Below, piece by piece: positions 29,689-40,700 of a DNA stretch of 43,089 bases. Under the pieces are notes generated by a model that saw nothing but the letters and a program-made list of their open reading frames with translations, searched no databases and had not been told where the DNA came from. Made by a program: the position numbers and the translations under genes. The DNA comes from a virus: the IMG/VR virus record IMGVR_UViG_3300033144_002967, positions 1 through 43,089 of that record. The stretch is one strand, 5' to 3'. Numbering within the stretch: position 1 is the stretch's first letter; the number at the start of each line of letters is the position of its first letter.

Positions 29689-30104
29689 TACAGGCTTTTG
29701 AAACTAGCACTAAATTGATCGACGAGGGCCGAACGTGCGAGATCGAATTCGATGGCAAAGTGATCGCGACCGTCAAGGTGAGACCGGCGGACGCGATGCT
29801 CAATTCGGATTATCGCCGATCGATCGCCGAAATGTCGATCGACGCGGCGCGTTTAAACGGGGCCGACCCGATCGACAAAGTCCAGGATCAGGCGTTTTTA
29901 TATCAGCTCTACGCTCGGGCCGTGATAACCGGCTGGAAATGGACAGATCCCGAGGATCAGAAAGCGACCTCGCTCCGGTTCAACGAGAAAAACGCCGTCG
30001 CTTTATTCAAAAAGGCGCCAAAATTTTTCGAGGCGATCCAGGTCGCGGCTCGACAGTGGTCGCATTATCGAGCGGCTCACGAGGAAAAAGCGACGGGAAA
30101 CTGA
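29679..30104 (+). CDS. Tail assembly chaperone, short form (gpG-like)
   Basis: 141 aa from GTG 29679. TCEIEFDGKVIATVKVRPAD near 20-40 and ARAVITGWKWTDPE near 85-100 are typical of phage tail chaperones. A GGGAAAC slippery site directly precedes its TGA, so a minority of ribosomes should continue in the -1 frame to make the long form. Position between tail tube and tape measure is diagnostic. A frame open upstream to 29634 lacks a ribosome site. Confidence 0.85.
   Translation: MRVLQAFETSTKLIDEGRTCEIEFDGKVIATVKVRPADAMLNSDYRRSIAEMSIDAARLNGADPIDKVQDQAFLYQLYARAVITGWKWTDPEDQKATSLRFNEKNAVALFKKAPKFFEAIQVAARQWSHYRAAHEEKATGN
30095..30101 (+). promoter_or_regulatory. -1 ribosomal frameshift site GGGAAAC
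   Basis: The heptamer G GGA AAC is in the correct zero-frame register and is followed at once by TGA (30102-30104). After slipping, reading continues CTG ACG GAC to the stop at 30473-30475. The analogous lambda G/GT site is GGGAAAG. Confidence 0.9.
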
Positions 30105-30475
30105 CGGACGTCCTCGATCATCAACTCCGAATCGGGGACGTCAAAGTCGCGGAGTCAATAATCGCCGCCTATAAAGAGCGGGGACTGACACCGCCCGAGA
30201 ATATCGAAAACCCGCCGGAGATCCGCCAGGAGTTTCTCGTTTATTGGGAAGCCTATCGCGACCTGATTAGCGAGCGCCGCCAGCCTCGAGGCCCGATCCC
30301 CGCCCTCGCCGTGATTCAATACGCGGACGCCTACGGCCTCGATCGCGACGAGTTAAAGCGGATTATCTGGTCGGTCGATCGCGTCCTGACCGATCACTGG
30401 AACGCCCTGGACGACGCGGCAAAGGTAAAGCGAGACGCCGGCCAGAAAACTAAACAAATCGGGAGCTCTCAATGA
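30101..30475 (+). CDS. Tail assembly chaperone, frameshift extension (gpT-like part)
   Basis: 124 codons in the -1 frame after the slippery site, with no good start of its own. The product LTDVLDHQLRIGDVKVAESI then PPENIENPPEIRQEFLVYWE is highly charged and helical. Fused to the short form it makes a 265-aa GT-type protein, which in lambda-like phages binds the tape measure and recruits tube subunits. Its stop overlaps the tape-measure ATG (ATGA). Confidence 0.86.
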   Translation: MTDVLDHQLRIGDVKVAESIIAAYKERGLTPPENIENPPEIRQEFLVYWEAYRDLISERRQPRGPIPALAVIQYADAYGLDRDELKRIIWSVDRVLTDHWNALDDAAKVKRDAGQKTKQIGSSQ

Positions 30476-32688
30476 CTGATCGAGTGATCCGAGTCGTCGT
30501 CGACTCGAGAGGAGTAACAACCGGAGCCAGGAAAGCGAAAGGCGAGCTCGACAAGCTCGACCGCCAATCGAAAGGACTCACGACAGGCTTTAAAGCGGCC
30601 GCTGGTGCCGTCGCCGCGTTCGCCGGCGCTCTCGCCGTGCGCGAGGTTTTCAAGGCCGTAGACGCTTACCAGGGACTCCAGAACCGCCTCCGGATCGTGA
30701 CCGACTCGAGCGAGGAGCTGGCCCAGGTTCAAAAAGAATTATTCGACATTTCCCAGGACACGCGGACAGGATTCGAGGCGATCGCGTCGCTCTATGGATC
30801 GGCCGCGATCGCAGCCGACGAGCTCGGCGCGTCGACCGAGCAACTCCTCCGACTGACTGAGATCTCGGGCAAGGCGCTCGCCATCCAGGGCTCGAGCGCC
30901 CAGGAATCGCGGGGCGCATTGCGCCAGCTCTCGCAATCATTCTCGAGCGGCATCGTTCGCGCCGAGGAGTTTAACTCGATCCTCGAGGGCGCGTTCCCGA
31001 TCGCCCAGGCGGCGGCCCGTGGATTCGGCGAGGCCGGCATATCAGTCGGAGAGCTCCGGAAACGTGTCACCGAGGGCGAGGTCTCGAGCACGGAATTTTT
31101 CGACGCGATCCTGAAAGGCGGCGAGGGCATCGACGAGCAATTCGGAAAAACTGAGGTCACACTCGGCCAGGCCGTCCAAACGATCTCGAATTCATTTTTA
31201 AACCTGGTCGGCCAGCTCAACCAAACGAGCGGCGCCGGCGAGGGATTGGCGGGGATACTGATCGGCGTCTCGGACGCGATCGACGACCTGGCCCTGGCCC
31301 TGACCGGAACGCTCCAGCCCGAGGACGAGCTCACCGACGGCATGAAACAGCTCGCGACCGCCGCCGTGTCCGTCGGCTTTGTTATGAGCGCCCTCGCGGA
31401 TTCCCTGGTGACGACCGTCCAGACCGCTTTTAATATTGTCGGCGAAACGATCGGCGCCACGGCGGCCGGCATCGTCGCATTTTTGTCGGCCGATTTCAGG
31501 GCCGCCGATCAAATATTTACCGAGCTCGGCGAGAGCAACGCGAAAGCATTTACCGAGGGATTCGGCGGGCTCGGGGAGCGCCTCACCGCAGACACCGAGG
31601 CCGCGATTTCAAAATTAACCGAGATATGGGACGAGGGCTCGAGGGATATAATCCTGGCCGCAACCGGCGGCGGCGGCGGCGACGATCGCCCGATATTGCC
31701 GCCGAATTCGGCCGAGGATCTCCTGGAAGCCAGGGAAGCGGCCCAGGATTTTAAAGTCCAGCTCAATATCGCCGGCGAGGAGCTCCGACTGACGGCCCTC
31801 CACGGCGAGGACGCGGCGAAAGCGATCCGCGAATTTCGCGAGGATTTAGAGCTCGCGACAGCGGCCGGCGATATATTCGGCGAGCTGGTTCCGACCGAGC
31901 AAGTCCTCGAATTAACCGACGCGTTCGTGAGATTCGGCGAGGAGGCCCTGGCAGCTCAGAGAGCACTCCGCGAGGAGATCGAGGCCGCCGAGTTAAAGGC
32001 GACATTCGACGAACAGATCGAGGCCCTCGAGGAGGAGATCTCACTCCTCGGCGCCGATAACGAGGCGCTCGCGATTAATGCCGAGCTCCGAGCTCTCGCC
32101 GGCGGCGCGACCGCCGAACAGGCCGAGCGAATTCGAGAGCTAACCGAGGCGCTCCTGGACGGCCAGGACAAACTCAAAGAGTCGTCCGACACGCTAACGC
32201 AATTTTTTGACGACGCCGCTGGTGCGGCCCAGGATACGCTCGGCGGAATCCTGGCCGATCCAATGGCCGAGGGCCTGGACGAGCTCCCGTTCGCGTTTGC
32301 TCAAACATTGCAAAAGCTGGCGGCCGACGCGCTCGCCTCCGATCTGTTCGATATACTCGGGAACCTCGGCGGCGGCGGCGGCGGCGCCGGCGGGATCGGT
32401 TCGCTTGTCGGCGGCTTTTTCGGATTTCAAAGTGGCGGCCAGGTCTCGGGAGGCCAGCCGATCGTCGTCGGCGAACGCGGGCCGGAGTTATTCACTCCGC
32501 CAGGCTCCGGAGCGGTCACGCCGAACGTAAACATTAACCAGGCCGCACAATCGGCGCCGGTCGTAAATATAACGAACGTCACCGATCCGGCCGACATTCC
32601 AGCCGGCCTCGCGACCTCCGAGGGCGAGGAGGCAGTTATTAATATCATCCAGCGCAACCCCGACGCGGTTCGGAAGTTGCTCGGGTAG
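30472..32688 (+). CDS. Tape measure protein
   Basis: 738 aa. The N-terminal domain (VRVVVDSRGVTTGARKAKGE, AGALAVREVFKAVDAYQGLQ, EEFNSILEGAFPIAQAAARG) is the tape-measure N-terminal family. Hydrophobic segments lie near 260-350 (for example TAAVSVGFVMSALADSL) and a long coiled coil near 425-570. The glycine-rich stretch near 640-655 precedes VVGERGPELFTPPGSG, a common tape-measure ending. By the usual 1.5 angstrom per residue rule the tail would be about 110 nm. Confidence 0.93.
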   Translation: MTDRVIRVVVDSRGVTTGARKAKGELDKLDRQSKGLTTGFKAAAGAVAAFAGALAVREVFKAVDAYQGLQNRLRIVTDSSEELAQVQKELFDISQDTRTGFEAIASLYGSAAIAADELGASTEQLLRLTEISGKALAIQGSSAQESRGALRQLSQSFSSGIVRAEEFNSILEGAFPIAQAAARGFGEAGISVGELRKRVTEGEVSSTEFFDAILKGGEGIDEQFGKTEVTLGQAVQTISNSFLNLVGQLNQTSGAGEGLAGILIGVSDAIDDLALALTGTLQPEDELTDGMKQLATAAVSVGFVMSALADSLVTTVQTAFNIVGETIGATAAGIVAFLSADFRAADQIFTELGESNAKAFTEGFGGLGERLTADTEAAISKLTEIWDEGSRDIILAATGGGGGDDRPILPPNSAEDLLEAREAAQDFKVQLNIAGEELRLTALHGEDAAKAIREFREDLELATAAGDIFGELVPTEQVLELTDAFVRFGEEALAAQRALREEIEAAELKATFDEQIEALEEEISLLGADNEALAINAELRALAGGATAEQAERIRELTEALLDGQDKLKESSDTLTQFFDDAAGAAQDTLGGILADPMAEGLDELPFAFAQTLQKLAADALASDLFDILGNLGGGGGGAGGIGSLVGGFFGFQSGGQVSGGQPIVVGERGPELFTPPGSGAVTPNVNINQAAQSAPVVNITNVTDPADIPAGLATSEGEEAVINIIQRNPDAVRKLLG

Positions 32689-32701
32689 GAGTTTAAAAAT
32701 T

Positions 32702-33997
32702 ATGTTTCACCAGGGCCAGGCAACCGATTACATAGACCTCCTCGTCCAGCTCGAGGAGCTGGCGGTTAATTCACACGTCGACGCGATCGCCTTAAATGTC
32801 GGCGGGACACTCTGGGCGGTCGGCGATCGGTTCACCATTAACGGCGGGACGACTGTCGGCGGCCACGCCGCGATCGGCGAGGTATTGACCGAGGCGGCCG
32901 GCGTCGCGCTGACTGTCCGGATATTTGCCGGCGGCGCCTACACCGTGACGCCAGGCGTCGCGGCCACGACGACCGCGATCCTCCCCGCTGTCGGGATTAA
33001 TCTCACCGTCGACGCGACGATCCTGGCGACAGGCTGGTCGACCGATCGGAGCCAGGTACTCGCCGCGCCCGAGCGCGAGCTGTTACTCCGAGGCGTGGGC
33101 TCCGGAGCCGACGAGATTTTTATCGGCATAGAAACAAAACGCAACGTCAGCGCCGGCGCGTTTTATTGGGAGCTCGCGGGGAATACCGGATTCGATAATG
33201 GCGAGGCGTTCGACGGTCAGCCAGGCTCGAGTCGGTCGGTCGTAGCGACCGACACGCTAACGACGCCGCTCAATAACGGAATCATTGATTTTTTTATCGT
33301 GATCGACGGCTTTCATATTAAGCTAATCGCGAAATCCGGCGCCTCCTATACAAACGCATATCTCGGCTTTATTTTCACTTATGCCACGCCGGCGGAGTAT
33401 CCCTATCCGCTGTTAATTATGGGTTGCGGCTCGTCGAATCTCCGCGACGAACCATTTAACACGTCGTCGAATTATTTGTCGGGGATGCACGACCCGCTCC
33501 AGGACGCAAACAACGACGGCGGCCCTGGTGCGATCCGCGAGGTCGATGGTCAGTGGTATGTCATAGCTAACGCGTTTCAGCAAGGCGTGAGCAAAATTAA
33601 AAAATCCGATCGCGTTATCTATCCGGCGGGGAGCATCCCGCACAATGACGCGGTCGAATATTTAGAGATCGATCGATTTAATCCCTATGTCCAGGCCGAC
33701 GATCCGAGCGTTTGGTTTGGCAACGCGTCCGACACGGCGGCGCCGGCCAAAACTCTCCAGCCCTCGGTCGACAGCGGCGGCGATATTGCGTTTCTATGGC
33801 CGACTATGCTTTATCAAAAAAAGCCGTCTCAGCAATTCCTCGGCGAGCTGATCGACGTCTATCCCGTGGTCGTTTTCGGGATCGGCGCCGTGTCCGAGGA
33901 CACCATGACCGACGCGAATGGCGACGTTTATTTGTTATTTCAGAATTGCAACCGGACGGACGTCTGGACGTTTTTCGCTATTAAGAGGACGTTTTAA
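32702..33997 (+). CDS. Tail-associated protein with glycine-rich beta module
   Basis: 431 aa. Residues 26-109 hold the module GGTLWAVGDRFTINGGT, GGAYTVTPGVAATTTA and LTVDATIL, shared with the genes at 21959 and 42374. The remainder (about 115-431) matches a family seen just after tape measures, including FFIVIDGFHIKLIAKSGASY, PLLIMGCGSSNLRDEPF and FNPYVQADDPSVWFG. Probably a distal tail or tail-surface component; no enzyme motif. Confidence 0.7.
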   Translation: MFHQGQATDYIDLLVQLEELAVNSHVDAIALNVGGTLWAVGDRFTINGGTTVGGHAAIGEVLTEAAGVALTVRIFAGGAYTVTPGVAATTTAILPAVGINLTVDATILATGWSTDRSQVLAAPERELLLRGVGSGADEIFIGIETKRNVSAGAFYWELAGNTGFDNGEAFDGQPGSSRSVVATDTLTTPLNNGIIDFFIVIDGFHIKLIAKSGASYTNAYLGFIFTYATPAEYPYPLLIMGCGSSNLRDEPFNTSSNYLSGMHDPLQDANNDGGPGAIREVDGQWYVIANAFQQGVSKIKKSDRVIYPAGSIPHNDAVEYLEIDRFNPYVQADDPSVWFGNASDTAAPAKTLQPSVDSGGDIAFLWPTMLYQKKPSQQFLGELIDVYPVVVFGIGAVSEDTMTDANGDVYLLFQNCNRTDVWTFFAIKRTF

Positions 33998-33998
33998 A

Positions 33999-35000
33999 AT
34001 GGCTTACGAAACCGGAACCAGCTCCTCGATCCAGGACTTAATGCAAAAGCTCTCGATCTTCCTGGTGGCGAATGGCTGGACTCAGGATTTCGCCACGACC
34101 GGCGACCCTGGCCTGATCGCTTTCAGTAAAAACTCGATTTTCGTCGCGTTCCAATACACCGAGGCAACCGACGGCGGGACGCTCGCCATTTATCAAAATT
34201 TCTCGAACGACGACCCCGTGAGTGTCTGGCTCTCGACCGGCGACTCGGGCGTCGGCGCGGCGTCCCTGGTGGCGAGCGCGTTCGATACCGGCCGGAGCGT
34301 TAATATATTTGCCGGCCCTCACGCCGCCTATCATTTTTTTGAACAGAACGCCGCGCCGGCTTATTGTCACATTGTCGTCGAGGTTGATACCAATAGATTC
34401 CGCCATTTTGGTTTTGGCGAGATCGAAAAAATCGGCGACTGGCAGGGCGGCGAGTATTCTTATGGCCACAATTGGCGGCAAGCCGTCTCACAAATTGACG
34501 CGCCGACCTCGTCGACTCACACGATCGGCCTCGAGTCAAACTCGGCCGGAGCCGGAACGAATTTTTATGCGACTATGCACGTCCGAGACCAGCCCGAACA
34601 AGCCGCCGCCGATCGATGGGCGCTGATCGGGTCGTCAAGTAATTTCCCCGTCCAGCAAGATCGCGCCGGTAATGACCGGCTCCCTTGCCAGGGCGGTTCG
34701 CGGGGCGGGATGAATGGGCAAATGACACCGTTCAGGCTCTCACAATTAACCGCTTTTAAGCCGCTGATCCCGATCGTCGTCCACGTCGCCGATAATACCG
34801 GCGTTCCGGACACGCGTCGGCTATTGGGAACGCATCCCGACGTCCGCGTGGTCAATATAGCGAACCTCGATCCAGGCGAGACGTTTGTTATTGCCGGCGA
34901 GACCTGGTTCGTTTTCCCGTGGGTACGAAAGCAATTTCTGAAAAACGATACCGAGGAGAGCTGGAACGGCGGACTCGCTTATCGTCAGGAATTGGCGTAA
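33999..35000 (+). CDS. Tail-region structural protein
   Basis: 333 aa from ATG 33999, one base after the previous stop; an in-frame upstream start would overlap that gene. SIQDLMQKLSIFLVANGWTQ at the start and HIVVEVDTNRFRHFGFGEIE in the middle recur in tail proteins encoded between the tape measure and the tail tip. Later, GETFVIAGETWFVFPWVRKQ suggests a beta-rich end. It pairs with its upstream neighbour by gene order. Confidence 0.72.
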   Translation: MAYETGTSSSIQDLMQKLSIFLVANGWTQDFATTGDPGLIAFSKNSIFVAFQYTEATDGGTLAIYQNFSNDDPVSVWLSTGDSGVGAASLVASAFDTGRSVNIFAGPHAAYHFFEQNAAPAYCHIVVEVDTNRFRHFGFGEIEKIGDWQGGEYSYGHNWRQAVSQIDAPTSSTHTIGLESNSAGAGTNFYATMHVRDQPEQAAADRWALIGSSSNFPVQQDRAGNDRLPCQGGSRGGMNGQMTPFRLSQLTAFKPLIPIVVHVADNTGVPDTRRLLGTHPDVRVVNIANLDPGETFVIAGETWFVFPWVRKQFLKNDTEESWNGGLAYRQELA

Positions 35001-35003
35001 ACG

Positions 35004-36890
35004 ATGGCCGATTTCCCCGCCGTCCTGGGCTTCCCCGCCCTCTCGATTAACGACCAGGTCGGGAGCCCTCGAACGCTCCGGCTTTATGTTCCAGGGCTCG
35101 GCACGTCTCCATATTTCGACCCGCCGAATAATCCAGTCCCGCTCGCTCGAGCACCGGCCGGCCAGGTCGGAGTCACTGACGGATCTCGATCTGGCCAGCG
35201 CCTCGCGTTTTTCTATCGGGCGGCAACCTCGGCGGCCGTGTCCTCCTGGGGAACCGGCGGCGATGGCCTGACTCTGACGAGGGAGGTTAATCGTCGAGCC
35301 CTCCCCGCTGTTAAAACAAATCGCCAGACCGTGATCGAATCCGAGATCGCGGGCAAAATTGCGCTCGCCGTCGGCCCCGAGTGGTTCGAGAAGTGTCACG
35401 TATTCCCTGGACGGATCGACCTCGGGAACGTGCTCTCGGTTCAGATCCGGACGCTCGAATTATTTAATGCTTTCCGCCGGCCGCCGGAGCCCGTGACCTG
35501 GGAAACTTTCGTCAACAATGCCGGCTCGGGGATCACAGTAACGAACCTCCCTGGCCTCCCGTTCGTGATCGAGGCATTTGCCTCGTTTATTGCGAACGTC
35601 CAGATTTCAACCAGCGGGCCGCCGTCGATCTCCGGCTCGCTCGACTTTGGATTCTCGGCCCCGACGTCCGCGACGATTTCGGTGCCGGTCACGGGGAACC
35701 GGATCACGATTTTTCAATATCGGCCACAAGCGCCAATCCGCGAAACCCTGGCATTTAAAACCGACATAATCCGGCTATTCGATGGCACCGAGCAACGGAT
35801 CAAACTCCGCGAGGCGCCGCGTCAATCGTTCGCTTTCACGGTTCGCACCGACGACGATCGCAGCCGCGACAAAATAAACGCCGTGCTTTTCGACTGGCAA
35901 GCGCGAGTTTTTGGGATTCCAATGTGGCACGAGGCCGAGCCGCTCGGGGCCGCGATCGCGATTAACGACCTGGTGATTACCGTCGACACGACGACGAGCG
36001 ACTATCGAGACGACTCCCTGGTCATGGTTTACGATGGCGATTTTAATTTCGAGGCGCTCGAGGTCGACTCGTTCACGCCGACCGCGATCACGGTTAAAAC
36101 TGGATTTCTAAATAATTTCAGTACGCTGTCGGCGATCGTTATGCCGCTCCGTTCCGCCTACACAAAACCGAGCCTCCAGGATAATCGTTTCGCTATCGGC
36201 CCGAGTGACTTCTCTATGGTTTTCGACGTCCTCGACAATATCGACCTTTCGGATATTGGAGCCGTGACGACGTTCCAGGGAACCGGCCAGACAATCGCGA
36301 AACCTGTCCTCGACGGCCTTAACTTTATGAGCGGGAACACCATCCAGGAGGGAATCCGCCGGCGAACCGTCGAGCTCGATCACCAGACCGGCCCGAAAAT
36401 AACTTTCTCGCCCTGGTCGAAAGGCAAGCCGCTTTATCAATTCGCGACCGAGGCGAAAAGCCAGCTCGAGACCTGGGACTTTCGTAAATTGATGCACTTT
36501 TTAAAAGGCTCACAAACCGCGTTTTATATCCCGACGGGCCGGCGAGACTTTAAACCGCTGTTAGACATTGGGGACAGCGCGACAGGATTCACGATTCCGA
36601 ATATCGGCTGGACTGATTTCGTCGGATCGATCACGCCTCGGAGCGACCTCCTGATCCTCCGAACCGACGGGACTCAAAGCCTCCATTTGGTGACGGGCTC
36701 GAGCGTGGCCAGTGAGCTCGTCGAATCGATATCGATCACGCCGCCGATCACGCCGGCGCTACCATTGGCCGAGATCGAGCGAATGACGATTTTAACGCTC
36801 TCGCGGATCTCCGACGATAAAGTGACGCTCGAGCACCGGCGCCCAGGCGAGACCAGGATATCGATTAAATCGATCGGAGTGCCGTCGTGA
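35004..36890 (+). CDS. Distal tail / baseplate hub-type protein
   Basis: 628 aa, ATG three bases after the previous stop. Beta-rich throughout, with a repeated turn pattern (IAINDLVITVDTTTSDYRDD, VMVYDGDFNFEALEVDSF) and a C-terminal PRSDLLILRTDGTQSLHLVT region. Family members precede DUF2163 and the J-like protein in many siphoviruses and are probably distal tail components. The TGA overlaps the next GTG. The exact role is inferred from order. Confidence 0.72.
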   Translation: MADFPAVLGFPALSINDQVGSPRTLRLYVPGLGTSPYFDPPNNPVPLARAPAGQVGVTDGSRSGQRLAFFYRAATSAAVSSWGTGGDGLTLTREVNRRALPAVKTNRQTVIESEIAGKIALAVGPEWFEKCHVFPGRIDLGNVLSVQIRTLELFNAFRRPPEPVTWETFVNNAGSGITVTNLPGLPFVIEAFASFIANVQISTSGPPSISGSLDFGFSAPTSATISVPVTGNRITIFQYRPQAPIRETLAFKTDIIRLFDGTEQRIKLREAPRQSFAFTVRTDDDRSRDKINAVLFDWQARVFGIPMWHEAEPLGAAIAINDLVITVDTTTSDYRDDSLVMVYDGDFNFEALEVDSFTPTAITVKTGFLNNFSTLSAIVMPLRSAYTKPSLQDNRFAIGPSDFSMVFDVLDNIDLSDIGAVTTFQGTGQTIAKPVLDGLNFMSGNTIQEGIRRRTVELDHQTGPKITFSPWSKGKPLYQFATEAKSQLETWDFRKLMHFLKGSQTAFYIPTGRRDFKPLLDIGDSATGFTIPNIGWTDFVGSITPRSDLLILRTDGTQSLHLVTGSSVASELVESISITPPITPALPLAEIERMTILTLSRISDDKVTLEHRRPGETRISIKSIGVPS

Positions 36891-37714
36891 CTTTTGACGC
36901 GTTAGAGAATAGCCGCGAGGACGGGAACGTCCTCGAGCTTTACGAGTTTCGCTATGGCGCCGAGACGACCAGGCTCACCAGTTACAACCAGGATATAGTT
37001 TTCCAGGGCGTGACCTGGACGGCGATCCAGATCTCCCGAGGCCAGGTTCAAAACTCGGTCGAGCAAGCGATCAATGAATTAAAAATCGATATGCCATTGA
37101 GCCATCCGATCGCCTCGCAATATATCTCGAACGTACCTGGAAAAGTCGGGTCGGTTCGGATTTTCAGAGCCCACGCTGACGATCCCGCCGAGGAGACCCT
37201 TTTGCTGTTCGACGGCTTTGTGGCCCAGGCCGGATTCGACGGCGCCCTGGTGGCGACGCTATCGTGCTCGCCATCGACGAGCGTGTTTAAACGCTCCGGC
37301 CCGCGATTCAATTATCAGTCGTTATGTAATCACGTGCTCTATGATGGCCGCTGCAAAATCGTCGAGGCGGCGTTCCGGTTTACGGGGACAGTCGCGTCCG
37401 TCAATGGTCGCGAGATCGAGGTCGCCGGATTGTTCGCGGCCGAGGGCGCCGGCTGGACGACGGCCGGCTTTGTCCGAGCTCCCGCCGGCACGTTTGACGA
37501 CGCCCGCCTGATCCTGGCGCAATCGGGCGACGTGCTCACGCTGTTAAATGCATTTGCCGAGCCCGTGCTCGGCACGAGCGTCGACGTGTTTGCCGGCTGC
37601 GATCACTCGCTGGCGACGTGCGATACTAAATTCGCGAACGTGGATAATTACGGCGGCTTTCCATTTGTGCCGATTAAAAACCCATTCGGCTCGAGCATCC
37701 GAGGCGGTAAATAA
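36887..37714 (+). CDS. DUF2163 / BR0599-type tail tip protein
   Basis: 275 aa from GTG 36887. The N-terminal pattern LELYEFRYGAETTRLTSYNQ, then NELKIDMPLSHPIASQYISN, matches DUF2163. The end CDHSLATCDTKFANVDNYGG then FPFVPIKNPF is the BR0599 C-terminal signature, whose cysteines (also LCNHVLYDGRCKIVE) may bind metal. Related proteins in gene transfer agents and siphoviruses sit at the tail tip. The TAA overlaps the following ATG. Confidence 0.9.
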   Translation: MTFDALENSREDGNVLELYEFRYGAETTRLTSYNQDIVFQGVTWTAIQISRGQVQNSVEQAINELKIDMPLSHPIASQYISNVPGKVGSVRIFRAHADDPAEETLLLFDGFVAQAGFDGALVATLSCSPSTSVFKRSGPRFNYQSLCNHVLYDGRCKIVEAAFRFTGTVASVNGREIEVAGLFAAEGAGWTTAGFVRAPAGTFDDARLILAQSGDVLTLLNAFAEPVLGTSVDVFAGCDHSLATCDTKFANVDNYGGFPFVPIKNPFGSSIRGGK

Positions 37715-40700
37715 TGCCATTTTTTACGATGCTTTTAACGTACCTGGTGACGTTTTTAATCACCGAATTACTCCGGCCGAAACCAAAACTCGAGAACGCA
37801 AAGCCGGCCGGTATCGGCGATTTTAATGTCCCGACCGCGACCGAGGGCCGAGTCGTCCCGATCATTTGGGGAAAGGTCAAACTCGGCGGCCCGAACATCG
37901 TTTGGTATGGCGATCTCACCACGTCCGCGATCACTAAAAAAGTGAAAACCGGACTATTCTCGAGCTCGACTCAAACGACCGGATACACGTATTTTATCGG
38001 CCTCCAGTTTGCATTATGTCGCGGGCCTTTTAACGGCGCTCTCGGCGACGCCTTGCACCATATCCGCGTCGACGATAGTTATGCCTGGGGACTCGAGGCG
38101 GACACGGCCGACCCGCCGCTGATACCGACCGACGCCGGCGCGGTCGGGGATATCAACCAGCCGAAATTTTTTGGCGGCTCCGACGCTGGCGGCGGCGGCG
38201 GACTGATCGGGCCGTTTCGATTTTATCGAGGATCTGAGACGCAACTCGTCGACGCTTATTTGACGGATTTCCAAACGCCGACGCCGACCTATCGCGGGAC
38301 GGTTTATATATCCTGGGAACATGGCAACGTCGGGACGGCGCCCTCGCTCCGGCCGTTCGCTTTTGAAATCTCTCGTTATCCCGACGGCCTCGATCTCGCG
38401 ACGCTCCAGCCAGGCGACGAGATCGTCGATTTCGGCGCTAATCCAATGAACGTAATTTTCGAGGTTTTGAATAATGAGGAGTGGGGCCTCAATATTGCGG
38501 CGGTTAATATTAACGTCGCAAACTTTCGGATTCTCGCCGCCACGCTCGCAACCGAGGGCCAGGGATTCGCCTGGATATGGGATCGAGTCCAGGACGTCCT
38601 CGAGACGATCCGGATTGTCGAGGAGCAAGTCGACGGGATTTTGTTTCAAGATCCGATCTCGGGCCGGTTCGATTTCCAGCTAATCCGCGACGACTACACG
38701 CCTGGAACGCTCCCGCTCCTGGACGAAACAAACGTCGAGGCGCTGACTAAATTCACGCGGCCCTCCTGGGCGTCGACCTCGAACGTCGTCAACGTCAATT
38801 TTACCTCTCGAAATAAAAATTACGCCGTGAGTTATGCGCTCGCGCAGGATATGGCGAACGTCGATATTAACCAGGCCGTGAACGCGGTCGAGATCAAACA
38901 GCCAGGCGTCAAAACGCCGGCACTGGCGAATATAATCGCCTGGCGCGAGCTCCGCCTGTTATCGTTCCCGCTGGCCACGGGCTCGCTGACCTCCGACCGG
39001 AGTCAATACGATCTCAAACCTGGCGACGTGCGCGAGCTGTCCTGGAGTGTGCTCGGCCTGACTCGCCTCCCGATCCGGATAACAAAAGTTAATCGCGGCC
39101 AGATCCTCGACAATAAAATAAAAATCGATTTCACCGAGGACATATTCACGACCGGCGCGGCCAGCTTTGCCGATCCGACCGATTCAATGTGGACGCCTCC
39201 CTCGGACTCGGCCGTCGCAGCGTTCGCCGAGATCCTCCTCGAGCTCCCGTTCGTCCTGACCGACGTCAGCGACACCGGCATACCGACGACGTTCCTCCAG
39301 GTCGGCGACATTGTCGTCCGGACTCCTGGGAACATGACCGCCGATTTTAATATTTTCGCGACGGAAGTCGACGCGCCAGGGCCGGCGGCCGCGCCGACCG
39401 AGGGCGACGTTATTCCGCCAGGATCAGGCGGCGAGTTTTCTCCCTATGGTTTATTGAACGGCGCGATCGATCGAGGCGAGACCAATGGATTCCAGGACGC
39501 GGTCGGCTTCCAGATTGACGCCCCGATCGACGTCGATCGAGTCCTCGACGCTGACGCGATCGGGCTCGAGGCCCTGCAAAATCTTTTATTAATCGACGAC
39601 GAGCTGATCCTATTCTCGACGATCGTGGATAACCTCGACGGCACTTTCGAGATTCAAAATATATTTCGAGGCGCTCTCGATACATTGCCGGCGCCTCACG
39701 CGAACGATTCGCCGGTCTGGATTTTTTCCTATGGGATCGGCCTGGTCAATTCATTACCGAACGACGACCGGACTCGAAATTACCAGGTTAAAAACCAAAC
39801 ACAAACGCCGTTTTCTGTTTTCCCGTTTGGCTCGATCGTCGCGATCGGAATCACCACGACCGGACGGGGCGCGTTTGCCTATCCGCCTCGAGACGTCCAG
39901 ATTAATCCGACGGCACCAGGCGGCGGGTATTTTCCAGTCGACGCCGGCTCACCGTCAGGCGCCGAGCTGGTCGGGACGTTCTCGATCCGCTGGCACGGCT
40001 CCGACAAATTCACACAAGCCAGGGCGACCGCCTGGGACGATCCGCACGTGACCGAGGAGAATGGCGTCGGCTTCCATTTGCGGATTATTCAAGATCCGGC
40101 CGGCGTCCCTGTTACCGTGCTCGACGTGGGCGGCATCCCCGCCGGCGTGACTGAGGGAGCGTATAACGCGCAAGGATTCGCCGACGACACGGTTACAGAC
40201 CAATATCAATTCGAGCTCTCGAGCCAAAACGTATTCGGCGAGTCGGAAATCTGGACGATCGGCCCGTTCGCGATCTATGGAATGGGTTATAAATTCGACG
40301 AGAAATTCGGCGGCGATTCGTTTGGCGTGATCCTGGTTAAAGGCGATCCGCCGGCGGGGATCGTTCCCGTTCCAGGCGTCTCGACCGAGTCACTATTCCG
40401 CCTCACCGCCTCGGGGACTTTCGACAGCGACGACGACCTTTATATCCGGATTACTTTCCTCGAGCTCGGCGGCACGATCGGCCAGGACGAAAATTATATT
40501 ATCCTCGGCACCGCCGGCGGGAAAACGGCCGTCCGCGATTACCTGGTCGAAATCCGCGATCTGATCGCGGCCGATTTCGATCCGGTCAAAGTCTCGGCCA
40601 GCGTGGTCGGCGACGTGCTCACCGTGTCGTCGTTTTTCGGATCGCTCGGCGGATCAATCCAGAATAATTCGGCCGGATCTCGAGCTGACATAATCGAGGA

